In this document: one piece after another, positions 1 to 12,145 of the stretch | Layout: each line of letters starts with the position of its first letter | How positions within the stretch are numbered: position 1 is the first letter of the stretch | Origin: Diphasiastrum complanatum | Taxonomy: Eukaryota > Streptophyta > Lycopodiopsida > Lycopodiales > Lycopodiaceae | Reading direction: 5' to 3' | Assembly: GCA_029204225.1 (NCBI GenBank) | Contig: CM055100.1 | Coordinates: forward strand, 11,238,769 to 11,302,768 | Length of the DNA stretch: 64,000 nt | Notes under the pieces: model-generated | What the model was told of the DNA's origin: nothing | Seen by the model: only the letters and a program-made list of their open reading frames with translations | The model's database searches: none | Position numbers and translations under genes: made by a program

Positions 1-410
1 CGATCCAAATTTTCTTTTCCCAACCTAAAGGATTCCTGAAACTATCCACCTCCATCTCAATCTTTTCAACAAGGAATTCTTCAATAGGACCTTTATTTTA
101 TGCATATCCTTTGATAATCAAATTGGAAGCTCTCGTCAAAATTTCTAGTTCCTCCTTCACCATAGAGCTGACCTCCTTAGATAATGTCGCTTTGTCAAGT
201 ACTTTGTTGTCCACCGATCCCTTAATATTCCTTGTGTTGTGAAAATGCCTCCTCTAAGCTAAGGACCTTGGCTTGAAGTTCCAAATAGTTGTCCATCTGT
301 ACTGCCTCTTCAATTTGCTTGATGCGTAGATCTGATTTCTATTGATGTTTTTCAGTACCCAAAGGCACATGAGAGTGAAAATGTGCATTTCCAGTGTGAT
401 TCTTATTTTG
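1..410 (-). pseudogene. Decayed coding remnant, coiled-coil-like, unknown family
   Basis: Reading the minus strand gives two long stretches with few stops. One (about 245-350) reads like an amphipathic helix with regular Leu/Glu/Lys spacing. The next (about 1-235) is rich in Lys, Glu and Val and has one stop. They are in different frames, so at least one frameshift separates them. I recognise no domain. The position just downstream, in minus orientation, of gypsy pol remnants makes retroelement origin possible but unproven. The window edge cuts the feature. Confidence 0.3.
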
Positions 411-459
411 GGACCGTAACACATCTTTGATCAAAAACCAAAAACAAAACTAATACAAC

Positions 460-1140
460 ACTAATGTGATCTAGGATATCAGTAAAACATCTGTGTAAGA
501 CTGGTAAAGCTAAATAAAATAACAATTTCTTTATCAATTAACTTCCAGCTCTCATAGGCAGTCACACCAACTTTTTGACTCCATATAGCACGTACTCTAC
601 TTCCACTTGCATCCACTATTACTTTAAATGGAAAGTTGAAATTAGGATGTACCAATACTAGAGCTTTAACTAAAGTTTCGTTCAATTGAATAAAGCTCTT
701 TTGAGCCTTGTCATTCCATTTGAATTTACCCTTTCTCAATAGATGTGTCAGTGGTGCTGCTATCTAAATTAAAAATGAACCGTTGATTACCATAAGATGC
801 AATTCCCAAGAATCCCCAAACGTATCGCAGATTTCTAGGACTCTTCCAATTTTTCACCAATTCAAGTTTTGCGTTAATCCAGCTTGCTGCCATCTTTTGT
901 CACGATATGTTCTAAATACTTAATCTCTTATTGAGCAAACTCACATTTTGACATCTTGATCGTGATTAATTTAAGTGCATGATAATCTATGCATATCCAA
1001 AAAGTACCATCTTTCTTCTTAACAAGGAGTACTGGTGAGGCGAAAGGTGATCAGCTCAAACTAATGAACTCTTGATCAAGTAACTCTTGGACTTTTTTTC
1101 AAAACCCTTCTCTTTCTACCTGTGAGAACCTATATGGACG
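460..1140 (-). pseudogene. Ty3/gypsy pol remnant (reverse transcriptase to RNase H), internally deleted
   Basis: Minus-strand translation near 1075-975 reads [17 protein letters not shown] followed by CIDYHALK, the N-terminal signature of gypsy reverse transcriptase. It then jumps directly to a CEFAQ..IKYLEHIV motif that normally lies about 100 residues later, so the catalytic centre with the YxDD box is missing. Further down (739-479) the FKWNDKAQKSF and FKVIVDASG blocks mark the start of RNase H. Stops interrupt it (for example near 1060, 930 and 875). It is a dead fragment of an element that may continue as the gag/protease relic at 9.2-10.6 kb, with X1 inserted between them; that link is inference. 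Confidence 0.7.
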
Positions 1141-1892
1141 AATGTGTCGGGATTCAATGTGAACTAGAAGCAGAAATGAATTAAGTGATTAACGTCCTAT
1201 GAACAATCACAAATTATGCATACAAATGGAAGCAAAGTAGGATATCAATGGAGACAAATCTCTATACAAAGAATGTATGTACATAAGCATTGCCACTCTC
1301 TCTAGTCTCTCCAGCCTCTTCAGCCTCTTTGGGCTCTTCCTCCCCTCTTCAGCAAAAAGAGGGCGCCTATTTATACAACTAGATAGAGAAATCCAAAGGC
1401 CAATGGTTCCCAATGTGGAATATCCAAAAGCCACAAAAGCAAATGAAAAGCCTTGGCGTTGGACAGCCAAATGCTAATTGGAGAAGGTCACTTGCCCCAT
1501 GGACCCCCCATGATGAGTTGGGCCCCTCCAAACTTGAGTACATGGACCAAAAGTTAAAAAATGCTCCTTGGGCCCTCAAAACCATATACATTGCCCCCAC
1601 TTCATTAAATATGGCATTAACCCCATGAAGTCATGCAATCCAAGCCTGGAGAAAGCTCTATACTCGCCATGCTATCTCTGGAGAAGATTCCACCCAGAGA
1701 GAAAATAAATTCTGATGACCCCTGAGAGCCGTCCAGGGTGTACCTTCTGGTACCTCGACTTCGCAATTAGAGCATCAACAGAGGAACCTCCATTAAAGGA
1801 CAAATAAGACAAATAATGACTTCTAACAGAATGTTGACAGGTTTTGATCTCAATTCTAGTTCTATGACATGGTCAAAAAATCTTGTTGGAGG
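1141..1892. other. Unassigned sequence upstream of X1
   Basis: About 750 bases with no coding signature I can defend. It holds short overlapping open frames on both strands (1207-1628), which look like chance, and moderately GC-rich stretches. It ends at the target duplication of the X1 insertion. It might be LTR or leader sequence of the decayed gypsy element on its left, but I found no second copy in the window. Confidence 0.5.
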
Positions 1893-1897
1893 ATCCC

Positions 1898-2381
1898 TGT
1901 TATGGCCATAGTCAGTTAAGGACCTGGAATAGTCCTAATATGGTAGACCGGCCCTCCAGTGTTCGAGATTATTGGTCACGCCTAGATTTTATTCCACATC
2001 GAGGCATGTTGGTGACTAATGACCTTGAGAGGACCCAGACACTCTAATTGAGACATATGGAGTAGTGCATGTACATGTGACTAAAACAGGCAGGAGGTAT
2101 GCATGTAGAGTTGTAACCTATTTATAGTTGACCTACATGGGGATTGCATGGACTCATGCGCAGGATCCTACTCTCTATATATTGAGGTAGTGATTATTCC
2201 GTCGACGACTTGGTCTAGGTTACCTGATGAGCTCTTTTCCTCTTGCTGTCACATTGACATGGCTTGGGGGCTAGATCTAGGAGGATTCTCCAAGAGAGAT
2301 CTAAAATTGGTTGGCTGATTTTGTAGTCTCTCTTGAGTTTTCCTATCCTCATCTTAGGGGTTTTCCCTAGTGGTCTTTACA
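1898..2381 (+). repeat. X1 5' LTR
   Basis: 484-bp LTR beginning TGTTATGGCC and ending GTCTTTACA. It is near-identical to 8158-8646, with differences of a few percent judged by eye. It contains a TATA-like CTATTTATAG about 230 bp into the LTR that could mark the U3/R region. Confidence 0.92.
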
Positions 2382-2382
2382 T

Positions 2383-2396
2383 TGGTATCAGAGCCC
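2383..2396 (+). promoter_or_regulatory. X1 primer-binding site (initiator tRNA-Met)
   Basis: TGGTATCAGAGCCC lies one base after the end of the 5' LTR. This is the canonical plant LTR-element sequence complementary to the 3' end of initiator tRNA-Met, and it fixes the plus orientation. Confidence 0.92.
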
Positions 2397-5200
2397 GGCT
2401 AAGATGCGATTTGTGGATGGGATGGAGAGAAGTTCTACATCAAATCGGAATTGGAATGCACTTGGATTCACATCCCGGTTGGAGTGCTGTTTTTTCAAGG
2501 GAAAATTGGGTTTGGATTCACTAATTCTTGTTTTGAGCATGCTTTTCAAACTTGGTGGTAGAGTGCTCTTCTCCTTGTTTGACTTTATTGAGATGCTGTG
2601 GATTAGTGTGGAATTCATTCTTATTTTTCTGAAGCCTTGAGAAAGTTTCCGTTTGAAGTAGAATGATCTGCATGAGTAGATCCACTTTTTTTGGTCTAAA
2701 TCTGTTTTTTTTTAATGAACAATTTGCATGAATCCATAATGTTTTGGACAGATTAAATTCAGATTAGTAACAGATGGTTTGTTGATAGATTGGTGTGAAT
2801 CAATGTATCCTGATTGAATAAACTAACTGTGGCTGGGAATCTTGAATTTAATGATTGCATGTGGAGGATTTGTGCTTTTTACAAGTCTAATACTCTTGTG
2901 TTTCATGCAAACTGTAAACATAGAATGGAAAATGTAAGTTGCCTATTATTAAAAGCAGATAAAGATTTTGAATAAGTGATGCATGCAGTTAGAGACCTCT
3001 GTGAAACCTTTCTCTGCTTGATGCTTTCTTCCCAGACCTCTGAACAGTGATGCTATTTTGTGCTATCAGTTGTTGATCTGGAATCTTGACCTATGGGAAC
3101 TGGTCTGTTGTCTCCTGTCTGACTGTTAAACCCGTTTTTGGAGTCCTTGAAACCTTGAATTGCTGTTGATATCTGTGAGACAGCCGGTTCTTGCTTTATA
3201 CTGTTTTTCTCAGACTTTGATTTGCATAAATGATGCAAATAGAAAAACACCAGTGCAAAGAGCAGGTCAGGCTTCGCTTTGCCTGTAGCTCGGGATTTGA
3301 GGATTGTGGGTAAGGATATGTCTTGGTTTCAAGCTGCTGCTCGCCCTTCCTTCCATTTCAGGTCTTCTTGAAGAGAGTGATTCTTTGAAAACCCTCTGCT
3401 CGCTGTTTTTTCAGCAAATGGCATGTCTGATCTGAAATTAGCAGGGGTAGGCCGTGATGCCAGATTCGGGTACTGACGAACTCTGGGGAAGAAGCCTCCG
3501 TCTGACCGGATATCATCTGGACAAATTGGAAGCATGTGTGGCTAGTCGCATTGTTTGATGGGTTGAATGCCTGCTGGTGTTGCCCTGCTGGTGTTGCCCT
3601 GTTGAAGGTCCAAGGAGGAGAGCGATCCCATTCCCTTCCTGCTTGTTGGAAAGACCTCTCTCCCTCAGGACCTGCTTGAAAGATCTCTCTCTCGCGCGCT
3701 CGGGCAGCCACCCTTTCTTGGGTAACGGCTGGAAAAGATCAATACCTAAATTTTTTTAGGTTTTGAAAAGCCTTTTCCCTTTTGTGCTTGGGTTGGGTAT
3801 TTTGGAGTTGAGGGACCGCCAATTATAAAATTGCATGTGTGTGCATGCTGGTCAACCGAGGTTTTTAGGAGCTTGACGTGTAGTGACTTCAAAAATGGTT
3901 CCAAAAGTGATTTTGGGAACTTGGGAAATTTGAGTTACTAGTCTCCTGGTGAGAGGAATTTCGATTCCTTTGGACATGTGTGTCAAAGCAATAAACTCGG
4001 TTTCGGATATTGTTTTCCGGTAAGAGGTAGAAAGAATTTGGTTTTTTTCTTCTCTGTGGACAATTTGCATGTATAAAGTCCATATCAACTTGACAATTAC
4101 CTGTAAACCTAGCATTTTGAGAACTTAATACTGTTGTTTTTGTGTCAAGTTGTCATAATCGGTCAAAATTTTATTAAACCAATCTTGACAAAATAATGGT
4201 AGTGGTTTAGTTCTCAAGGCAAGTGCCCAGTTAGTGGGGATTTTGGGTCCCTCGTACTGTGCTTTTTATCGATTTAACTCTGGAGTAAGATTACTCCCAG
4301 TAAATTGATGTAAACGGTAATTTTTTTGATTCTTCCTTTTCGCCGATAGGTTATCCTAAAAGATTTTGATCTTTAGGATTGTGGAAACTAAAGCTTTTCA
4401 AATACTTGTTAAAGTGAATAAATGGAATAAGGTCGTAATTTTTGGGAGGTAGTTTTATATTCGATTAAAAAAACAAGTGTATCGAATATCGTAAAGATTA
4501 CCCGGAACCAAATTTTATTGATTTTCCATTGATTCAGGCAACTTTAACGAAGTATTGAAAATAAACCGGTGTGGTCAAAAAGGAAGTATCCTAACATTTA
4601 CTTGTGTCAAAGGAATTTTCGGGGACCTTCGCTAATGAAATTTTTCGGGTGACCGAAAAATCTAAGGGAGGAAGAAAATGACACCTGAGTAGGTAAATGT
4701 GATAGTGCTGTGTAATTTGGATTGGTTAATAATCCTTGTATGGAATTGCATAGCACCGGATTTCTTTGAATTCATTAAGTTGAATTTATTTTGAATATCT
4801 ATAGGACCATGAGTTGATCCTATTTGTTAATGGAAATTGTGACGGAAGAGAATGACACTTGGTTCACATTTGTACTGTAAAGAGCCTTATTCCTCAGAGT
4901 AGGAACTCTCAGATGGTAGGGATTTGGGAATGATAGTACCAACCAGATGGGTTGTTTTATGTGACGGTAAAGCCATGTGCAGATCCTTGTTAAATCACAA
5001 TTTTGAACTGGATTATTGCGATCCATTAGGAACAAATATGGGAAACTCCAGTACTTGGTGGAATAGATATGTGCATATCTGGTATTGGAAATCTAGATGG
5101 AGTTTTGAGATCTCTGGATTATCGGATAATGCAGTTAGTGATCTTCTTGAGGGAATTGAATTCCTTGTACCATTTCGGATCTAGATATTGGATATCTATT
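2397..5200 (+). pseudogene. X1 leader and gag/protease region, no longer readable
   Basis: About 2.8 kb inside X1 where gag and protease should lie. Open frames are all under about 120 codons, and I found no zinc knuckle or DSG motif. A GC-richer block at 3.3-3.75 kb carries a short direct repeat (a CTGCTGGTGTTGCCCTG unit repeated at about 3570-3605) and long antisense open frames, which I take as chance. The matching stretch of X2 (about 37-39.6 kb) is equally non-coding. Confidence 0.6.
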
Positions 5201-5214
5201 GGTATACTTCAGCT

Positions 5215-5400
5215 ATATTGAATTTTTCCTTTTGGTTTTGAAGAATAAGCTTAGGTCATTTCGACTGTATATGAACGAGGTTTCTCGTCCATACTGAGGT
5301 CAATGCCTAGTGGTATTCTTAGATGAATTGTCATCTACTGTGAAAACTTAAGGAAATGGAGGATTCTATAGTTGGAGGTATCTTTCTAGAAAATGGTTGA
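5215..5400 (+). pseudogene. X1 reverse-transcriptase vestige (gypsy)
   Basis: Across frame breaks the translation keeps the gypsy block FRLYMNEVSRPY followed by QCLVVFLD, corresponding to the palm region ending in the [F/Y]xDD box. The second Asp is lost in X1 but present in X2 (IFLDDIVMY). An in-frame stop sits in the first block, and a 1-base gap after the box shifts the frame. Only the family assignment is secure; it cannot encode enzyme. Confidence 0.7.
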
Positions 5401-7959
5401 AGATTGGACCCTATATTGGTTATAGGATGGTCAGATGGTCTTTTTGATTTTCTGATAATCGGAAATAAAAGCAAAGGACTTTCTTGGAGAGAAAACTGAT
5501 GGTATGGGACATCAGTGATTTCAAAGAGGGAATTCTTGTGCGAGAATGATCTGTAGACCAGTGGTTAGTATTTATTTTGTTGGTAATGCTAATAGTTGAA
5601 ATCATTGATTAAACCTGTTTAGGGTATTTGGAGAGGTTATGAGATATAGATCCGGATCCCTCAATGGTATCTCATAAATTTCAAATCGAAAACCCTTAAA
5701 AGCTATTTCTCTTATAATTTAAACCTCTACTTTTTAGGAATTTCTTATGTACGAGACAATTGAATTGAGATTCATATGATTTCTTCCAGTGTAGAACTTG
5801 GTTCTGAAGGACTGTTAAAGTTATATGAATTCATACTTCCATTTCAGTTTATGAATATAGCTCAGAATCAATTGATGAGAGTAATGTTTCTATCACTCGG
5901 GATAAGATATTTTATGATTTTAAGGAAAAAGTCCGGTTGTAATAGTATTGGATACTCATTACTGACTTTTTCAAATCTTTGATATCTTATACGTGTCTCC
6001 TGGGAACTTTTTGATTGAAATTATGGAATTTCTTCTAAAAAGGGGGAGAGATATTCATGAGTATGGGAAGTAGTGGTAAAGATCGAGTTAAGATTCACTG
6101 ATTGGCTACCAAATACCATTTAGTTATGGATTGGATCAGTGGAATAAAGCTTTAATCTTAACCTTATATCCAAAGATGTCTGTGTAAGTCAGCCTAATCT
6201 TGGTTTGTGCACTAAGATCTGAAGTAGGTTGAATGATTGAAGGAATTTTGTTAATAAAAGTATGATGGTTGGAAAACTTGTGATGTGGAATTATTCACTT
6301 CAGAGATTTTCCAGATATGTTATTTACTCAAGAGAAATAGAATCTTTTGTAGCTGAGTTACAAGATTCTCAGTGAAATATGTGAGTAACATATGTGGATT
6401 TTGGAGGAATCTGCCAGTTAATGATATATGTGTTTATGTACTGGGTCATAGTGAGATTATTCTCATATGTGCACGATTAATCTTGTGTGGATCTACTATG
6501 TATTCCTGGTTACTAAGGTTATCTGGTGCACTTAACCTAGTTGTTGAACATAGACATATGATCAAGCATTGTGGAAACAGATACTTGCAGAGTTAACAGA
6601 TCTGTTTTGATAGATCTATAGGTTAACTTATAATTGATTTGGATAAGGGTCTAAATGTGGTGCTGTACATGTACAATTAAGATCTGCACCTAGACATTTA
6701 AGATTTCTAAATCATGCGCAATTAACTTGAGTAATTGATTTACTCCTGTGGAAGTTAATTGGTAAAACGGGCAGTGTCAAGAGAATTCACCGGAAACTGT
6801 TTGTTTTGTGTGTATTGCTTGTAAGACACATAATTTATAAGTCATTTGGATTCATTGGGAAATTGTGTGCATAGGATACTGAATTCTTGGATGAGTTTTC
6901 TCAGTTGAGAAATAGACTTGATTCATTAGTGATAGTATCCCAGAGAGCTCAATTGGATACCGGATCCTAATGATGCCAAGAATGGTAAACTGAATTTTGG
7001 GAATTCAGCAGAACTTTGTAATCTCTAGATGTTGTTCTAGGAGATTGTATAAAGTTTATATTGTTAAAGATGAATGTTATAAAGGTCTTTAATTTCTTGG
7101 TTGATTGTAGAATAATCTGATTAAGAATTGGTTTGGGAGAACATTCTTGGAATCCAGTGATTTTCCTTGTGGAAAATATTTCAGAATGATTCTTATATTT
7201 CCTGAGTTGTATGTTGTACATATACTCCAGTATCTTCCAATGATTAAGTATGGTTTTGGAATCCTGTAAATTATGATTGATGAATCATAAGATTCTAAAT
7301 GTTTATGATTGACGGATCATAAAGTGATACTTAAAAGTCATTTGAAGATTATAGGAAAATGTGAGGATTCTTAAGATAATGAGTAATTCTTGATCAATTG
7401 GGTGAGTCAAGGATTTAGATCTGTTATTTGAACTCTAAACTCCTTTACTCCAGTACATACTTGAGACTGTATGGATCTCACAGGCATTTTCATTAAGTAA
7501 TTGCTTACTTATGAGGATTTTGCTTTTTTTACAGATTGTAGTTTATAAGTGCTTGTGTACAAAGTTCAGTCTATATCTCCAGTTTTGTAGGAGACAAATA
7601 AATCTATACAGATACAGATAGATGCAGATTTCTTGCATATGATGCTAGAAATGGGGTTGTTAACGCATTAGAGTAACTGTAGTACTCTAGTTTGAGTTAT
7701 GATTGTCTGAGACTTGATGGATCTCCTAGAGATTTTAGATTACTAAATTGTGGTATTTTAGAATATTTGGATATTCTAAGAATATTTGTACCAAGAAGTC
7801 TTATTTTCTACTAGATATTGACATGGAATTTCTTTAGCTTTTGGACTTGATTTCTGGAATAAAGTAAAATCACCCAGTATTTCATGTAATTGGGATTACA
7901 TGAAGGTGATGAGTATTTATTTTGGATAAGATCAACCCATTTGGAGGATTTATATTTTA
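5401..7959 (+). pseudogene. X1 RNase H / integrase region, decayed
   Basis: About 2.5 kb of AT-rich sequence in the position of RNase H and integrase. No single motif is intact enough to quote with confidence; the longest frames (5776-5982, 6372-6596) do not match catalytic blocks. It has an equivalent of similar length in X2, so it belongs to the element and is not a later insertion. Confidence 0.55.
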
Positions 7960-8157
7960 GTGCATCTTTTGGAATTTGAATTAGTATTCATGAGTAGAGG
8001 CAAGCAATTTAAATATTGTTGCATCTCTGAGTGCTTACTCAGATGGAAAGATCAGACTAAAAATAATGATTCATGGGTAAGATTTGAAAGCTTAAGCAAT
8101 AGTTTCATGTTTTCTTTTTCCCGTTCCGAGGACAGAACCTGTTTAAGGGAGGAAGAA
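7960..8157 (+). pseudogene. X1 C-terminal chromodomain-like remnant
   Basis: A 66-codon open stretch that runs to the 3' LTR and carries ECLLRWKDQTKNNDSWVRFE. This resembles the [L/V]RWKG...DSWV core of the chromodomain placed at the C-terminus of integrase in chromoviral gypsy elements. It ends in a Glu-rich tail directly on the purine tract. X2 encodes almost the same residues (33781-33584), including the same degenerate positions. In living chromoviruses this domain directs integration to marked chromatin; here it is a relic. Confidence 0.65.
8144..8157 (+). promoter_or_regulatory. X1 polypurine tract
   Basis: A purine run (AAGGGAGGAAGAA) directly precedes the TG of the 3' LTR, where plus-strand DNA synthesis is primed. 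X2 has the same tract in mirror position (33584-33597). Confidence 0.88.
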
Positions 8158-8646
8158 TGTTATGGCCATATTCGGTTAAGGACCTGGAATAGTCCTAATA
8201 TGGTAGACCGGCCCTCCAGTGTTCGAGATTATTGGTCACGCCTAGATTTTATTCCACGTCGAGGCCTGTTGGTGACTAATGACCTTGAGAGGACCCAGAC
8301 ACTCTAATTGAGACATACGGAGTAGTGCATGTACCTGTGACTGATATAGGTAGGAGATATGCATGTAGAGCTGTAACCTATTTATAGTTGACCTGCATGG
8401 GGATTGCATGGACTCATGCACATGATCCTACTCTCTATATATTGAGGTAGTGATTATTCCGTCGACGACTTGGTCTAGGTTACCTGATGAGCTCTTCTCC
8501 TCTTGTTGTCACATTGACATGGCTTGGGGGCTAGATCTAGGAGGATTCTCCAAGAGAGATCTAGGATTGGTTGGGTGGTTTTGCTCCACAATCTCTCTTG
8601 AGTTTTCCTATCCTCATCTTAGGGGTTTTCCCTAGTGGTCTTTACA
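8158..8646 (+). repeat. X1 3' LTR
   Basis: 489-bp copy of the X LTR, TGTTATGGCC to GTCTTTACA, followed by the ATCCC target duplicate at 8647-8651. It differs from the 5' LTR at scattered sites (several percent by eye), so the insertion is old compared with E. Confidence 0.92.
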
Positions 8647-8651
8647 ATCCC

Positions 8652-9240
8652 CTTTTGGTAATGTGTTTGAAAACTATCAAAGCTTATACTCCTTGTCCTA
8701 GTACTTACAATTTTACATAATAGCTATACATTTATAATTATTTGTAATTATTGAAATGGCTTAGCACCGGCTTGTGGTGACCATTGTAATTAGTTTGAAC
8801 TGAACCTCAAGAGTCATGCTTAGCTTGGCATGGTGTACTGGGTCATTTATCTGAACTGGTTGCACTAACCTCCTGAAAGTAGGAGTTGACCGGGACATGC
8901 GTGATATGCTCATTGGGACACTTGGTCCAGCATATGGGTGACAAATGTCCAACGATCCTACTTGTTTGCCTATGTGTCAAGGTACTGCCAAGTGGCAAGT
9001 TGGCTATGCATGGAGTTTGCCACGTGTCGATGATAGGATGTGCTTGAGGATTGGGATAATGAGAGCTCAGAAAACGCATTCCTTATCTTTCTATGCAACA
9101 AAGGTTGAGAGGATAGCAACCAGGTCCTCGATGTTATGTATTGTTAGAAAGAAATCAACAAACTTTTTACTTTGTACACTTCAAGTGGTTGTTGGTTGAT
9201 TAGTAAGTTCATATTGAGATCCTAACAAAAACACATCTTT
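8652..9240. other. Unassigned sequence downstream of X1
   Basis: Nearly 600 bases without a supported gene. Overlapping open frames on both strands (8761-9199) do not match anything I know. It contains a CACGTGTC motif (about 9022) as found in plant G-box promoters, which may be chance. It could be LTR or leader sequence of the gypsy remnant that follows. Confidence 0.45.
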
Positions 9241-10600
9241 AAAGTTGTCCAACCTTTGAGTTTATCGATTTTGCATCAACTTCTTTTATTTTGTGTCATC
9301 CATCTCAAATTTCAAAAGGAACATATCTACATGCTTGCAAGATAATCGATGAACTTGTGCTCTAGTAATTAGCTATATACAAGCAACGGATTGTTCTTAT
9401 TTGCGACTGCAATTTCAAAATCTTGTCCAAATTGCTTGAATTGCATTGTTCCTTGCTCAAAAAAAGTCACATCACCCAATGTTTGTAACCAATCAGCACC
9501 AAGTATCATATCGATGCGTCGAATATCAACCACATATGGCTTGGTTTTCAACTCATCACTACCCATTTGAATCTTGGCCTCCGATGCGATTTGAAGAGAT
9601 TATGAGTGTCATCACTATCAGCTAAAATAAAAATTTCCCTTTTGATAATTTTTGCTCTAACACTTAAGGTTCCATAACCATTAAATGCATTTAACGACAT
9701 GAACAAAAGTGATGCATTCACATCCTTCCTATCAACACTTATATATTGTCTCTCATTCTCATCTCCTGGCACTTCATTGTCAAATAACTCAAATTGATAA
9801 TTTTATAGCATCTGCAATTCATCAACAAATCTTCGTCTTCGTCCGCCTACTTTCCTCTATAGGATTATCGGTCATAGTTGTTAATTGGAACTTCTGCTTT
9901 TGAAACTTGCACATTTTCCAATGGTGGTCTTTATCCCATTTTTCTTCGCATATGTAACAAAGTCCGAATGAACTAAATTTTCTTGTTTTGTCATCTATCA
10001 ACTTCTCAAATGGTTTTGCTTTCTGATTTCCCAACATCATTGATACTGTACTTTTGGCCTTAGCAACTAGTTTACTACCAACTTTGACTGCCCAATACCA
10101 GAAAATATTCGTTCCCTTGTTGGCATTGTTATTTCCACCCTCTCTTGGACCAGTTGTTGGGATAAATGGCTTAGGAAATTGTGAAACATTTTGATTCTTT
10201 GGAGCACCAAACGTGTTATGAATCGAATTGATCGAAGTAGCCGATTGCTTATGGAATTGTGTGGTTGTTGAAGAGTATTTCTATTCATAAATCAAAGCTG
10301 ATTGCATAGTTGCTTCCAAACTTGTAGTATATACAACTAGCTACTTCCACATCTGCTCCAATCTATGGATGTAATCCATGGATATACCAATGTAGATGTG
10401 AGCTTCATCCAAGTTGACCTTAAGGGTTAATGGCAAAACTCATGATTATAATTTTGGATAGAACCGATTTGTTGAATGAACAACAACGTTGAAAGAATAT
10501 CTTCTCTTGAATGGTTTCAAGAAGACCTTAAGTACACTGAGCCTCCAACTTGTGGATTAGCCAGTCACATAGCTGTAGGGATTGGGCTATAGTTGTAGAG
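9241..10600 (-). pseudogene. Ty3/gypsy gag-protease remnant
   Basis: Reading the minus strand from about 10.6 kb down gives a gag-like segment and then a Cys/His knuckle-like block (about 9960-9900: CYICEEKW..DHHWKMC). A protease region follows, recognised by LADSDDTHNLF (the usual DSGxTHN site with Gly changed) and DMILGADWL, the conserved strand after the active site. The order gag, knuckle, protease is right for gypsy. Several frameshifts separate the pieces. Its position immediately downstream of the HD2-like exon 2 suggests that its insertion, or a deletion next to it, removed the rest of that gene. Confidence 0.7.
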
Positions 10601-10947
10601 CTCTAGTCTGAACCATGCCAACTCCTAGAGCTCATTTGAGCAGCAGACATAGAGTCTAGACTACATTCCCTAAAAGAGCGTACATTACAAAAACAACATT
10701 GATTTTGAAATGAGGAGAATTCAATAGTGCGATGGATGGAGGATGGCTGATCTTTCAAAGTTGGGGAATCCACTCTAGTTCCGGCTGCCACGAGGTGCCA
10801 GTACGACAAAATGGAAAATTTGAAGATTAAAAACATGCTAATACTTAATCTTGCACGCACATATAGCCAATGCAAAAATCTGCTGTTCAAAATAGGGACA
10901 TATTCATGATGAAGATTTTAATATTGGCCACCAAATATTCGACTAAC
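10601..10947 (-). other. Intron-like or junction sequence after HD2-like exon 2
   Basis: Begins with a GTTAG donor on the minus strand and has no recognisable next exon. A 95-codon minus open frame (10603-10890) has no known domain. The boundary between gene sequence and the gypsy remnant lies somewhere in this stretch. Confidence 0.4.
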
Positions 10948-11018
10948 CTGAGAGATAGGCAAATAATACTTCTTTCCCAGATGGCATGTTGTTAGCTTTC
11001 CTGGAGGCACCTCCACCC
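10948..11018 (-). CDS. HD2/FKBP53-type nucleoplasmin-like domain gene, exon 2 (partial gene)
   Basis: A 71-base exon with acceptor GTGCAG (11024-11019) and donor GTTAG (10947-10943). Joined to the split codon left by exon 1 it reads VEVPPGKLTTCHLGKKYYLP and then ISQ. Together with the preceding DFW this matches the start of the nucleoplasmin-like fold of plant HD2 histone deacetylases and FKBP53 immunophilins (M-D/E-F-W-G-[I/V]-E-V-x-P-G-K ... [H/P]-[I/L]-S-Q-A). Those proteins bind histones in the nucleolus and help silence rDNA. The invariant Gly after Trp is Arg here. I cannot find the next exon (expected to begin AxLG), so the gene is either truncated or its remainder lies far away. The family call is from memory of the motif. 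Confidence 0.55.
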
Positions 11019-12145
11019 CTGCACATAATACAGCAAAGCTCTGATCTTTAACAGAAACACTTAATTAAATATCACAGGAATTCGTATTCTTCAAATTCCA
11101 AACCATACTCTTTATGCATATTACATGATTGTGTTCACCACAAAAAATCAATCCAACTTCAAAGCAACGCCCAAAACTGTAAGTGTAAATGTGCAAAAGC
11201 TAGCTCTAAACAGCGGACAGTACATTCATCAGCTTCAGGTCATATAACACCACATATCAGTGTAAAAGACATGCAGAAAACTCATGAAAGCTGATCTGCC
11301 ATCTGCGTATCCTGATTCGAGTCGTTGCCAATGTGAAACATATTCATAATCATGACAACAGTTAGTGGATTGGCAGATTAATGAATTGCCACCAGTTCAC
11401 AATCATTTTTCACATTCGCAGATCAGTGAGGCAAATGATTCCTAAAAATTGTGGGATCGCAGGAGTAGGATTTCACAGATTCACAAATCCACAGGCAAGC
11501 TCTGAGAGGTGGGATCGCAGGCAGACTCTGAATTCGCGGATCAGTTTTCGTGAGTTTTCTGCAGGAGTGCATAGCGGGCTCAAAGAAAAAAAGCCGTAGC
11601 TCATTCTGTACGTATGGAACGAGTTCCGTCCAAACGTATGGAACGAAACATACTGAGGCAGAATGCTCGGAACGGGTATCTATGAGCCAAACTAGCATAG
11701 CAAAAGCAGAAATAGAACGGAACATAAAATTAAGCCTAGAGTCCTGTAAGTCTGAAAGCTAGATTTAGATTCAGATTCTGATGTCTATCTCCAAACTTTG
11801 AATGATCTACACTTCAAGCTAGTGCGTGGTACAGAAAAACCCTAACGTAACAATTCATAATCGCACCATCACAAAGTAGAATGAATCTGTAAACAAGGTG
11901 TCTCACAAGACCATATGATCAAACAGTATGAAAAATAAGTAACAACCACTATGGCATAAAAAATTGAGCACAATTGCTCGCCCTACATAATGCATATCAA
12001 GCTGAACAGAGATAGAAACCCTTGCCCTAATCCGTGCACCCTAGGCAGGCTTGCTTAGTAGCAGCAAGTGAAGCATTTGAACGTGTATAAGAAACAGCTT
12101 GAAAACAAAGAAACCAAAAAAAAATTAATTGGGAAGCCTACTTAC
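11019..12145 (-). other. First intron of the HD2-like gene
   Basis: 1127 bases between donor GTAAG (12145-12141) and acceptor CAG (11021-11019). The phase-1 junction is preserved across it. Open frames inside (11381-11762, both strands) overlap one another and show no domain, so I treat them as chance. Confidence 0.5.

Larger units (their letters stand above)
1898..8646 (+). mobile_element. X1: decayed Ty3/gypsy chromodomain LTR retrotransposon, complete ends
   Basis: A 6.75-kb element bounded by two LTRs of about 485 bp. It has an initiator-Met primer-binding site after the 5' LTR, a purine tract before the 3' LTR, and a perfect 5-bp target duplication (ATCCC at 1893-1897 and 8647-8651). 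The internal region no longer encodes a polyprotein. What remains are a reverse-transcriptase vestige near 5.2-5.4 kb and a chromodomain-like C-terminus just before the 3' LTR. The sequence is AT-rich with many TGA/TAA/TAG codons, as expected for deaminated methylated DNA. A second copy, X2, lies in opposite orientation at 33.1-40.1 kb. Confidence 0.9.

Noticed and set aside
3329-3759. 117-codon minus frame and overlapping frames in X1 as a possible gene
   Set aside because: GC-richer patch with frames open on both strands, no motif, and not kept open in X2.
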